From NCBI RefSeq assembly GCF_000622365.1, contig NZ_JASC01000001.1, forward strand, positions 1 to 64,000: 64,000 nt of DNA, written 5' to 3'. The notes below the pieces were generated by a model. That model was not told the origin of the DNA. It saw nothing but the letters and a program-made list of their open reading frames with translations, and searched no databases. The DNA is from Sulfitobacter noctilucae. Lineage in GTDB: Bacteria; Pseudomonadota; Alphaproteobacteria; Rhodobacterales; Rhodobacteraceae. Of this stretch, positions 8,029 through 14,967 are shown piece after piece. Position 1 is the first letter of the stretch; each line of letters begins with the position of its first letter. The translations under genes were made by a program, and so were the position numbers.

Positions 8029-8718
8029 ATGTCTGATGACCGTCTGATCGTTGCCCTTGATGTTCCACATGCTGTGGCGGGGTTGGAAATGGCCCAGAAA
8101 ATCGGCGATGCGGTGTCGTTCTACAAGATCGGGCTGGGCATGTTGACGGGCGGCGGGCTGGCACTGGCCAACGAGCTCAAGCAAGAGCATGGCAAGCGTA
8201 TCTTCCTTGATATGAAACTGTTCGACATTGGAGCGACTGTTGAAGCCGCCGTGCGCGGGCTGGCCCAATTCGATCTGGATTTTCTGACAGTCCACGGAGA
8301 TCCGCATGTTGTACGCGCCGCCAAAGAGGGTGCAGCGGGCAGCAACATGAAGATTCTCGGTGTGACCATTCTAACATCGCTGGACCGTGCCGATCTGGAT
8401 GCGGCGCTGATCCAGCCCGGCGATCTGCCTGAGCTGGTGCTAACCCGAGCTGCCCGCGCATTCGAGGCGGGGGCCGATGGCGTTATCGCATCACCACAGG
8501 AAGCGGCGGGCATCCGCGCCCTGCCAGAGGCTGCAGGCCGCCTGATCGTGACCCCTGGCGTGCGTCCGCGGGGGGCCGCGATGGGCGATCAAAAGCGTGT
8601 CGCGACACCCGCCAGCGCCATAGAGGACGGCGCAGATCACATCGTTGTGGGCCGCCCGATCTGGAAAGCCGACGATCCAGCTGCGGCTGCCCGCGCCATT
8701 CTTGACGAGATCGGTTAG
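8029..8718 (+). CDS. pyrF: Orotidine 5'-phosphate decarboxylase
   Basis: A 229-residue TIM-barrel enzyme converting OMP to UMP, the last step of de novo pyrimidine synthesis. The family signature FLDMKLFDIG is present, with Asp61 and Lys63 forming part of the catalytic D-K-x-x-D array. The phosphate-binding end is seen in VTPGVRP and IVVGRPIW. The length is typical of the short bacterial group I enzymes. Start: the ATG at 8029, preceded by GGTGGAG. No other pyr gene is adjacent. The neighbours upstream are two small proteins of unknown function. Confidence 0.97.
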   Translation: MSDDRLIVALDVPHAVAGLEMAQKIGDAVSFYKIGLGMLTGGGLALANELKQEHGKRIFLDMKLFDIGATVEAAVRGLAQFDLDFLTVHGDPHVVRAAKEGAAGSNMKILGVTILTSLDRADLDAALIQPGDLPELVLTRAARAFEAGADGVIASPQEAAGIRALPEAAGRLIVTPGVRPRGAAMGDQKRVATPASAIEDGADHIVVGRPIWKADDPAAAARAILDEIG

Positions 8719-8776
8719 GCTAGGATTCAACCTGTGACTGTAGTAAATTCACAACAACAATAGATTTGCCCACGCG

Positions 8777-8792
8777 GTCCGGAATTCCGGAC
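8777..8792. promoter_or_regulatory. 16-bp perfect palindrome upstream of the candidate sRNA
   Basis: GTCCGGAATTCCGGAC reads the same on both strands. It lies about 25 bases before a TATGCT hexamer (8816-8821) that could serve as the -10 of a plus-strand promoter, so it occupies the region where an operator would sit. It is 60-75 bases after the pyrF stop. A regulator-binding site is the simplest reading; a cruciform or RNA hairpin is possible. Confidence 0.5.
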
Positions 8793-8827
8793 TATGTAAA
8801 ATCACATATCGCTGCTATGCTTACCCT

Positions 8828-8905
8828 AGGTGATACTCCCCGACGAACTGGATCTTCCTGATGTTCGTCACCTCCCCCCCGCTTAAGGCAGCGGGGGGCT
8901 TTCTT
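8828..8905 (+). ncRNA. Candidate trans-acting small RNA with anti-Shine-Dalgarno segment
   Basis: A hairpin, GACGAAC (8842-8848) pairing with GTTCGTC (8863-8869) around a 14-base loop containing CTTCCT, is followed by the unpaired-looking pyrimidine tract CACCTCC. Next comes a terminator stem CCCCCCGC / GCGGGGGG (8875-8898) and CTTTCTT. A possible -10, TATGCT, lies at 8816-8821; no clear -35 is seen. From memory this layout resembles the alphaproteobacterial sRNAs with CCUCCUCCC anti-SD motifs (Rfam suhB/alpha-r families, Rhodobacter CcsR). It could instead be only the pyrF 3' UTR and terminator. Confidence 0.5.
8875..8905 (+). terminator. Terminator shared by the sRNA/pyrF side and overlapping the Nudix stop codon
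   Basis: CCCCCCGC pairs with GCGGGGGG over an 8-base loop, followed by CTTTCTT on the plus strand. The stop codon of the convergent Nudix gene (8883-8885) lies in the loop, so the hairpin may also end that gene's message. Confidence 0.7.
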
Positions 8906-9329
8906 GAGCCACCCACCAGCTTTCTGAGACAGTCAAGCAGACCCTATCTTGCAAATGCGGTATCCCTTTGGAATGTTGGATAAATTCCTGTGGCAGCATG
9001 AGCGCCCAACGCTGGCCTTCTGATCCGAACCTGATGTCCCCAACCCGCTCGGGCGGAAGCCGCGCCGCGAAAAACCATTGCGCCCCTCGCAGGCCGGCAA
9101 AACTGCCCGCTCGGACAACATCAGCTGCGTCAATGCACAACCCGACTTCCTCAAAACACTCCCGCTGCATGCACTGCAGCGGCGTTTCGGTGCCCTCACG
9201 CCCGCCACCGGGTAAATCCCAGCATCCGGCATAGCGCAGTCCGGGTAAGTCGTCGCGCAAGATTACCAGCAATTGATCGCCCAGCAACAGCGCGACTTTG
9301 GCCCCGTCAAAGACGTCTTTATTGCGCAT
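8883..9329 (-). CDS. Nudix hydrolase
   Basis: A 148-residue protein with a complete Nudix box, GGREGTETPLQCMQRECFEE followed by VGL, matching G-x5-E-x7-R-E-U-x-E-E-x-G-U with Cys at the first U position. Nudix enzymes cleave nucleoside diphosphates linked to another moiety; the substrate cannot be read from the sequence, though PGLRYAGCWDLPGG before the box recalls MutT/NTP-pyrophosphohydrolase-like members. The open frame continues far upstream, but the region beyond MRNKDVF overlaps dinB and looks non-coding, so I place the start at the ATG at 9329. It converges on pyrF and diverges from dinB. Confidence 0.88.
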   Translation of the reverse strand: MRNKDVFDGAKVALLLGDQLLVILRDDLPGLRYAGCWDLPGGGREGTETPLQCMQRECFEEVGLCIDAADVVRAGSFAGLRGAQWFFAARLPPERVGDIRFGSEGQRWALMLPQEFIQHSKGIPHLQDRVCLTVSESWWVAQESPPLP

Positions 9330-9386
9330 GTTCAATCGCCTGTGGTTGGGATATTCTGGTGCCACCCTTCCACAATGGTGTGTTCG

Positions 9387-10640
9387 ATGGCCAGCCTGTG
9401 CCGTGATTGCCTTGCCGAAATTCCTGTCAGCCGCCGTTGCCCTGCCTGCGGCAGTCCGCGTGTGCTGTCGCATGATGAACTGTTTGACCTGACCATCGCC
9501 CATATGGACTGCGACGCTTTTTATGCATCGGTCGAAAAGCGGGACAATCCGGCGTTGAACGGCAAGCCCGTGATTATCGGCGGTGGACGGCGCGGTGTGG
9601 TCTCGACCGCGTGCTATGTGGCGCGGATCCGGGGGGTGCGGTCGGCCATGCCGATGTTTCAGGCGCTCAAACTTTGCCCCGAGGCGGTCATTATTAAACC
9701 CCGCATGGAGGCCTATGTTGAAGCTTCCCGGGCAATCCGCGCCATGATGGAGGAACTGACCCCCGCGATCGAGCCACTGTCGCTGGACGAAGCGTTTCTC
9801 GACATGACCGGCACCGCCCGTCTGCATGGCGCGCCACCTGCGGTGATGCTGGCGCGACTGGTGCGCCGGATGAAGGTCGAACTAGGGCTGACCGGTTCCA
9901 TCGGTCTGAGCCACAACAAGTTTCTGGCCAAGGTCGCGTCTGATCTGGACAAGCCGCATGGATTTGCGGTCATTGGTGCGGCAGAGACTGACAGTTTTCT
10001 GCGGGACCGGCCTGTAAAACTCATCTGGGGTGTCGGTGCCGTGACGCAGGCCGCATTGGAAAAGGCAGGCATTCGTACCTTCGCGGATCTGTTGCGCTGG
10101 GACAAAACAGACCTGATCGCGCGGTTTGGCGGTATGGGGGAACGGCTCTGGCATCTGGCACGCGGACAGGACAAACGCCGCATTTCGGCCAATGATCCGG
10201 TGAAATCTGTTTCCAAGGAAACCACCTTTGGCGACAACACCTCTGACCCCGACATTCTGGATGGTCACCTGTGGCGCTTGTCCGAACAGGTCGCGGACCG
10301 TGCCAAGGCCAAGGAAATCGCGGGCCGTGTTGTGACGCTCAAGATCAAGCGATCGGATTTCAAATCTCTGACGCGGCGCATTTCACTAAGCGATCCGACG
10401 CAACTGGCCGACCGGATCTATCGCCACGCGCGTGCGCTTTTTGACCAGTTGGACGATCCCGGCCCCTTCCGACTGATCGGTGTCGGCATCTCTGATCTCA
10501 GTCACGGAGAAGGCGCAGACCTTGCCGGTGATCTTCTTGATCCGGATGCGCATCAGCGGAGCAAGGCAGAAAAAGCCACCGATACGATCCGCTCCCGCTT
10601 TGGTGCCAAGGCCATCGTGAAAGGCCGGGCACTGCGCTAG
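9387..10640 (+). CDS. dinB: DNA polymerase IV (Y family) with N-terminal zinc-finger-like extension
   Basis: A 417-residue translesion polymerase. The catalytic palm begins with IAHMDCDAFYASVEKRDNP and has the acidic pair SLDEAFLDM; the helix-hairpin-helix region (VGAVTQAALEKAGI) and little-finger domain follow. Before the palm lie about 30 extra residues with a C-x2-C-x9-C-x2-C pattern (Cys5, Cys8, Cys18, Cys21), a likely zinc knuckle seen in Rhodobacterales DinB proteins as far as I recall. The start is the ATG at 9387; an in-frame ATG at 9375 is the alternative. The 3' end overlaps the convergent tetR gene by 4 bases. Confidence 0.94.
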   Translation: MASLCRDCLAEIPVSRRCPACGSPRVLSHDELFDLTIAHMDCDAFYASVEKRDNPALNGKPVIIGGGRRGVVSTACYVARIRGVRSAMPMFQALKLCPEAVIIKPRMEAYVEASRAIRAMMEELTPAIEPLSLDEAFLDMTGTARLHGAPPAVMLARLVRRMKVELGLTGSIGLSHNKFLAKVASDLDKPHGFAVIGAAETDSFLRDRPVKLIWGVGAVTQAALEKAGIRTFADLLRWDKTDLIARFGGMGERLWHLARGQDKRRISANDPVKSVSKETTFGDNTSDPDILDGHLWRLSEQVADRAKAKEIAGRVVTLKIKRSDFKSLTRRISLSDPTQLADRIYRHARALFDQLDDPGPFRLIGVGISDLSHGEGADLAGDLLDPDAHQRSKAEKATDTIRSRFGAKAIVKGRALR

Positions 10641-11233
10641 ACGCAAAGGGCACGCAGACGACTTATGGCAAGCGTGGCCTGCGCTGCTATTTCCGCCTTT
10701 GTCGGCGCCGGCATCGTTCCAATAACCCGCCTGATTTGCTGATCGCCCAAAAGCAGATGCATGAACAGCGCGGGAAGCGGCCCGTCATCCGGTGGGTGCA
10801 ACTGGCCTTCCCGCACGGCATCTTGCAAGACCGCGTCGATCAGCGGCAACACATCCTCTCGACCGCGCAGCGCCAGGAGTTGTCCCAGGGCACCCGTTGA
10901 ATCAGACGCAGCGGCGCGGTTCAGCAAAATCGCCCTTTCGCTCAAGAGCATTTCCAAGAGGACCGGCGCCACACGGCTCAAAATCTCAAGGGGCGGCACT
11001 TCGGCGTTCGCAGCTTCCTGCAACCTATCGCGCACAACACGCGCATTCGCGGCGACCATGCTGGCGAACAATCCGTTTTTGTAGCCGTACCAACGGTACA
11101 TCGTTTCATTTGAGGCTTTCGCCCGTTTCGCGACCGCCAACATCGAGGTGTTCTCAAAACCCGCCTGCGCAAAGAGAGCATAAGCTTCGGCTTCGATTTC
11201 ACGCATGCGGCTTTCCCTTTGGTCTTTGCGCAT
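10637..11233 (-). CDS. TetR family transcriptional regulator
   Basis: A 198-residue protein with an N-terminal helix-turn-helix (about residues 10-55: EAYALFAQAGFENTSMLAVA, then KRAKASNETMYRWYGYKNGL) and an all-helical ligand-binding half. The length is standard. The ATG at 11233 has a perfect GGAG 6-9 bases upstream; the longer open frame to 11314 runs through the operator region and is rejected. It is divergent from the membrane protein at 11330, and two perfect inverted repeats lie between them, so autoregulation plus control of that gene is the natural inference. The ligand is unknown. Confidence 0.9.
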   Translation of the reverse strand: MRKDQRESRMREIEAEAYALFAQAGFENTSMLAVAKRAKASNETMYRWYGYKNGLFASMVAANARVVRDRLQEAANAEVPPLEILSRVAPVLLEMLLSERAILLNRAAASDSTGALGQLLALRGREDVLPLIDAVLQDAVREGQLHPPDDGPLPALFMHLLLGDQQIRRVIGTMPAPTKAEIAAQATLAISRLRALCV

Positions 11234-11264
11234 CGGGTCTCCTTTCAGAAAGGCGTTGACACGC

Positions 11265-11286
11265 ATCCGTACACGGCGATACGGAT
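11265..11286. promoter_or_regulatory. Operator candidate 1 between tetR and the membrane protein
   Basis: Perfect inverted repeat ATCCGTA-N8-TACGGAT. It overlaps a plus-strand TTGACA (11256-11261), so a bound TetR dimer would block a promoter toward the gene at 11330. Confidence 0.6.
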
Positions 11287-11294
11287 ATGTAAAG

Positions 11295-11312
11295 GCGTAC
11301 ACATCTGTACGC
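11295..11312. promoter_or_regulatory. Operator candidate 2 between tetR and the membrane protein
   Basis: Perfect inverted repeat GCGTACA-N4-TGTACGC, nine bases from the first site. Both sites share the core CGTACAC, which suggests the same regulator binds both. Confidence 0.6.
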
Positions 11313-11329
11313 AAATCACGGAGATATAG

Positions 11330-11821
11330 ATGACCGCTCTTGCCCGACCTCTATCCTTGCTCTCCCTTGTCCTTGCTGCTGCGCTGTTTGGTTTCTTTTA
11401 CGCGTGGGTTTGTTCGACCATGTGGGGACTGGACAACGCCGATCCGCGTGTGGCCATTGCAGCGATGCAGGCGATGAACGCCTCGGTCCGCAATGTGGTT
11501 TTTGCACCTGCATTTTTCGGCACGCCGGTCGCGCTTTTGATCACGACGCTGGTGCTTTGGGCGACGGCGCATCGCACCGCGGCGCTTTGGTTCGGGCTGG
11601 CGACGCTTTTGATCGCGTTGCCGGGTGTCGTGCTGACGATGGCTGTCAATGTACCGAGGAACGAAGCGCTGGCTTTGGTGGACGTTCCAAACCAGATTGA
11701 TGCCGCCCGTGCCATTTGGCTGGCTTACTCACCCGACTGGCAGTTCTGGAATCAGGCCCGCACACTCGCCACCGGTCTGGGCGTTCTGTGCATCGGCTTG
11801 GGCCTGCTTAAACTGCGCTAG
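11330..11821 (+). CDS. Small integral membrane protein, DUF1772-like
   Basis: A 163-residue protein with four predicted membrane segments (residues about 8-28, 55-80, 83-105 and 143-161). The layout, with a long loop containing NVPRNEAL and a conserved W/Q region near WLAYSPDWQFWNQART, matches the DUF1772 (anthrone-oxygenase-like) family. The biochemical role in bacteria is not established. It diverges from a TetR regulator with two palindromic operators in between, so it is probably the repressed target. The start ATG follows GGAG by 8 bases. Confidence 0.8.
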   Translation: MTALARPLSLLSLVLAAALFGFFYAWVCSTMWGLDNADPRVAIAAMQAMNASVRNVVFAPAFFGTPVALLITTLVLWATAHRTAALWFGLATLLIALPGVVLTMAVNVPRNEALALVDVPNQIDAARAIWLAYSPDWQFWNQARTLATGLGVLCIGLGLLKLR

Positions 11822-11824
11822 AGC

Positions 11825-12685
11825 CTATTCTGCGGCTAAGGGCACACGCCCCTGTCCGATCTGTGCCACTTCGGCCACCACTTGCCGCAAGGCTTTTTGC
11901 ACCTGCTCGAAATCACCATTGGGGCGGATCAAAGTCTCGTTCATGTAAAGCGAGCGATCAATTTCTACCTGCACGGCATGTTGCGCACGGGCGGGACGCC
12001 CATAGGCCTGCGTGATATAGGCACCCGCAAAAGGCGCATTGCGAGTGACAACAAAACCCGCAGCGGCAAAGGCGGCTTCGACACGGTCCACCACATCGCC
12101 GCTGGCTGCCGCACCAAAGCGGTCTCCCAACACGATATCGGCGCGTTTCATGCCAGAGCGCACCACACCGTCCATCGCTTCATGCGGCATCGAATGACAA
12201 TCAATCAGCACCGCTTGGCCGTGGCGTTGGTGCGCCGCATCCAGCAAGCTTTGCAGCCTGTTGTGATAGGGCCGCCAATACGTCTCGATTCGGCGTTCCG
12301 CTTCGGCAAGGTTCAGTTTGCCGCGGTAAATTGCGCGCCCGTTGGCCACCACACGCGGAATCACCCCGAGGCCGGAAGCGATACGCGGGTTGTGCCCCTG
12401 CCGCCGCACGCCTTCGATCAGTGCCGGGTCCAATTCATCGGCAGCGCGGTTCAGGTCGATATAGGCACGCGGCGCACCCGCTTTGATAAAATGAGCCCCA
12501 AAGATTGGCGCACAATCAAACAATTGATCTACGAATGCGTCCTCTGACGACCGTATGGCGTGTTCATCCAGTACCGATGTCCGTAAAAAAGCCCATGGGT
12601 AATCCCGCCCTGAATGGGGCGAGGCAAACACCACGCAAGACCGGTCTGACTTGGGCTGAACGACTTCGTAGGCTGACTTCGACAT
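11825..12685 (-). CDS. N-formylglutamate amidohydrolase family protein
   Basis: A 286-residue protein of the FGase/HutG2-like family (PF05013). Family features include FASPHSGRDYP near the N terminus, RAYIDLNR, and VLIDCHSMPHEA carrying metal-binding residues, then VEIDRSLYMNE. Members deformylate N-formylglutamate at the end of histidine breakdown, but no hut gene is nearby, so another N-acyl substrate is possible. Start: the ATG at 12685, preceded by AAGGGG; a longer in-frame start at 12709 cannot be excluded. It converges on the membrane protein at 11330 with a 3-base gap. Confidence 0.88.
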   Translation of the reverse strand: MSKSAYEVVQPKSDRSCVVFASPHSGRDYPWAFLRTSVLDEHAIRSSEDAFVDQLFDCAPIFGAHFIKAGAPRAYIDLNRAADELDPALIEGVRRQGHNPRIASGLGVIPRVVANGRAIYRGKLNLAEAERRIETYWRPYHNRLQSLLDAAHQRHGQAVLIDCHSMPHEAMDGVVRSGMKRADIVLGDRFGAAASGDVVDRVEAAFAAAGFVVTRNAPFAGAYITQAYGRPARAQHAVQVEIDRSLYMNETLIRPNGDFEQVQKALRQVVAEVAQIGQGRVPLAAE

Positions 12686-12834
12686 GCGTGACCCCTTTGA
12701 CGCATACATAGCGCAGTTCACATCAATGCCAAAAGCCCCTTGATCACCTTCGCGACTCCTTTTATAGCAGCCCGACAGGCGCGGACTTTCGCGCCCCATT
12801 TTTGTTTGGGGCCCGGGAAAAAGCGTTACAAAGT

Positions 12835-12909
12835 GGGTGATTAGCTCAGCGGTAGAGCACTTCGTTGACATCGAAGGGGTCACTGGTTCGATCCCAGTAT
12901 CGCCCACCA
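12835..12909 (+). tRNA. tRNA-Val (GAC)
   Basis: A full cloverleaf is visible: acceptor GGGTGAT pairing with ATCGCCC, D arm with TAGCTCAGCGGTAGAGC, anticodon stem CTTCG/CGAAG with loop TTGACAT (anticodon GAC at 12867-12869), T arm with GGTTCGATCC, and an encoded CCA at 12907-12909. It lies between divergently placed genes and shortly before rpmJ on the same strand. Confidence 0.98.
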
Positions 12910-13022
12910 TGATATTCACTGTCCCCTCGGCCCCTGTAAATAGGGCCACGGGGCTAACCGTAACCCGGCGCTGGTCCTTGTCTTTATTGATAAGGCGGGG
13001 CCAAGACAGGAAGGATAAGAAC

Positions 13023-13148
13023 ATGAAAGTTCGCAATTCGCTCCGCTCGCTCAAAAACCGGCACCGTGATTGCCGCGTTGTGCGTCGCAAGGGCCGCGTT
13101 TACGTTATCAACAAAACGCAGCGCCGGTTCAAAGCCCGCCAGGGCTGA
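13023..13148 (+). CDS. rpmJ: 50S ribosomal protein L36
   Basis: A 41-residue highly basic protein beginning [16 protein letters not shown] and ending RRFKARQG, the alphaproteobacterial L36 form. It lacks the C-x2-C...C-x4-H zinc ribbon and keeps only one cysteine (Cys17), so it is the zinc-independent C-minus type. The ribosome binding site AGGAAGGA is strong. A terminator follows 30 bases later. As usual in this order the gene stands alone, here downstream of tRNA-Val. Confidence 0.97.
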   Translation: MKVRNSLRSLKNRHRDCRVVRRKGRVYVINKTQRRFKARQG

Positions 13149-13178
13149 ACCGCCGCGCTACGGCGATGTTCAGAAAAA

Positions 13179-13206
13179 GGCTGCCTTCCGGGCGGCCTTT
13201 TTTATT
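13179..13206 (+). terminator. Rho-independent terminator after rpmJ
   Basis: GGCTGCC pairs with GGCGGCC over a TTCCG loop and is followed by seven T. It lies directly after the rpmJ coding region. Confidence 0.9.
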
Positions 13207-13225
13207 GCGCGACGGTCGTTTGACC

Positions 13226-13903
13226 TCAGCAGGCTCTCGGGCGAAGATCATATTGCGGCACCCGACGCAGGAGGTCGGGGCTCTCTGACGAGTCGGGCTG
13301 CACCAGAGGATCGGGGATAAAGCGGTCTTCCAAGTCCTCTAATGCAGTGTTTAACTGCACATCAGGATCGACCACCGGGCCACGCGATGTGTAACGCGGC
13401 ACCTCCAAGGCAAAGGTCTGGCACAGGTTAAGCGGTAGAACGCGTGCCTTTGCCATTTCGGTATCGGCCAGATCCCTGAGATCCACGATATGCCCGCCTT
13501 TCGTCGTCGAATTGCGCAGCTTGAAGGTCAGCGCCTCTGGCAGATCAATGAACCGTGTCCGATCCCCCGGCCCGAATAGCGCCGCCTCTCCTTGCCAATC
13601 AGCGCCATAGGCGAACCGCAGGTCGAAAGTGCCAGGCGGAACCAGCACCCGAAAGAACCGCCCCCCTTTGATATAAGCGGCCAGCGCCGGTTCGCGCGTC
13701 TTCTGATCGCGCAGCATCAGGTAGAAATCCGATCCGACCGGGGTGCGTACCTGAAGGGGAAAGACAGCCGGCAGGCCCGTACGGTGCCACATCAAACCGT
13801 GACGTGCTTTGGGAACCTCCTGTGCTGATACGGGGATGGGCAAAGCATTGAAGGTAAGTATGCTCACACAAATCACGATAGATCGCAGAATTCCGCGCAT
13901 CAT
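13226..13903 (-). CDS. Secreted protein of unknown function
   Basis: A 225-residue protein with a clear Sec signal peptide (residues 1-28, ending VSAQ). The mature part includes PLQVRTPVGSDFYLMLRD and FFRVLVPPGTFDLRFAYG, which look like beta strands of a small sandwich and recall carboxypeptidase-regulatory or PEGA-like folds, though I cannot assign a family. One cysteine lies mid-protein and one is the last residue. Two in-frame ATG codons (13903, 13900) follow a GGGAAG site. It converges on rpmJ and diverges from the GST gene at 14058. Confidence 0.8.
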   Translation of the reverse strand: MMRGILRSIVICVSILTFNALPIPVSAQEVPKARHGLMWHRTGLPAVFPLQVRTPVGSDFYLMLRDQKTREPALAAYIKGGRFFRVLVPPGTFDLRFAYGADWQGEAALFGPGDRTRFIDLPEALTFKLRNSTTKGGHIVDLRDLADTEMAKARVLPLNLCQTFALEVPRYTSRGPVVDPDVQLNTALEDLEDRFIPDPLVQPDSSESPDLLRRVPQYDLRPRAC

Positions 13904-14057
13904 TTTGCTTCCCTTTCCATTGCGTCAAACCCCTGCAAAAACTGTCACAGTTTCGTATCAAGACTAAATAGCGCTGGAAGTCAGAGGGCAACAGCTCCAC
14001 CTTAGGATCAAGCCGCAGGGTGGGGGCATCCCACAACTGCACTGCAAAGGAAGAAGA

Positions 14058-14936
14058 ATGACCGACAAGACCGACTATACACCGCCCGCCGTTTGGACAT
14101 GGGATACTGAATCTGGCGGTAAATTCGCCTCTATCAACCGCCCCATTGCGGGTCCGACCCATGACAAAGAATTGCCCGTGGGCAAGCATCCTTTGCAGCT
14201 TTACTCGCTGGCCACACCTAACGGAGTGAAGGTAACAGTCTTGCTGGAGGAGCTCCTGGCGGCGGGCCACAGTGGTGCGGAATATGATGCCTGGATCATC
14301 AACATCGGTGAAGGCGCGCAGTTCGGATCAGGTTTTGTCGGGGCGAACCCCAATTCAAAAATTCCCGCGCTGATGGATCATTCCGGCGACAGCCCACAGC
14401 GGGTGTTCGAATCCGGTGCCATCATGCTGCACTTGGCCGAGAAATTCGGAGCTTTCCTGCCGAGCGACCCCTCTGACCGGACCGAAGCCATGAGCTGGCT
14501 GTTCTGGCAGATGGGTAGCGCACCCTATCTGGGCGGTGGGTTTGGCCACTTCTATGCCTACGCCCCCGAGAAATTCGAATACCCGATCAACCGCTTCGCA
14601 ATGGAAACCAAACGCCAGCTTGACGTGCTGGACCGTCAATTGGATGGCAAGGATTGGCTCGCGGGCGAATACTCCATCGCGGATATGGCGATTTGGGCGT
14701 GGTATGGCCAGTTGGTGCTGGGTCGGCTCTATTCGGCGGCCGAATTCCTTGATGTGGCGTCCTACAAAAATGTGGTGCGTTGGGCCGAGGCGATCGACGC
14801 CCGCCCTGCCGTCACACGCGGTCGCATGGTCAACCGTGCCTTTGGCGATGACCTGTCTATGCAGCTGCGCGAACGCCACGATGCGTCGGACTTCGAGACC
14901 AAAACCCAAGACAAGCTTGAAGAAAACGCAAGCTGA
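14058..14936 (+). CDS. yghU: YghU-type glutathione S-transferase / disulfide-bond oxidoreductase
   Basis: A 292-residue protein of the YghU/YfcG (Nu-class) GST family. Diagnostic features are the extended N terminus (YTPPAVWTWDTESGGKFASINRP), the thioredoxin-fold glutathione site LYSLATPNGVKVTVLLEELL, PNSKIPALMDH and ESGAIMLHLAEKFG, then the C-terminal helical domain with FGHFYAYAPEKFEYPINRF. E. coli homologues bind two glutathiones and reduce disulfides. The ATG has GGAAGAAG upstream. It appears to be a single-gene unit ending in a hairpin shared with the convergent permease. Confidence 0.94.
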   Translation: MTDKTDYTPPAVWTWDTESGGKFASINRPIAGPTHDKELPVGKHPLQLYSLATPNGVKVTVLLEELLAAGHSGAEYDAWIINIGEGAQFGSGFVGANPNSKIPALMDHSGDSPQRVFESGAIMLHLAEKFGAFLPSDPSDRTEAMSWLFWQMGSAPYLGGGFGHFYAYAPEKFEYPINRFAMETKRQLDVLDRQLDGKDWLAGEYSIADMAIWAWYGQLVLGRLYSAAEFLDVASYKNVVRWAEAIDARPAVTRGRMVNRAFGDDLSMQLRERHDASDFETKTQDKLEENAS

Positions 14937-14945
14937 CAGAGGCCG

Positions 14946-14967
14946 GGGCGCAGCAAAGTCTGCGCCC
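14946..14967. terminator. Hairpin between convergent genes
   Basis: GGGCGCAG pairs with CTGCGCCC around CAAAGT. No T run follows on either strand, so termination efficiency is uncertain. It overlaps the stop codon of the permease gene. Confidence 0.4.

Noticed and set aside
12801-12821. Inverted repeat CCCCA...TGGGG just before tRNA-Val
   Set aside because: It has a T-rich loop but no T run after it, and there is no upstream plus-strand gene to terminate.
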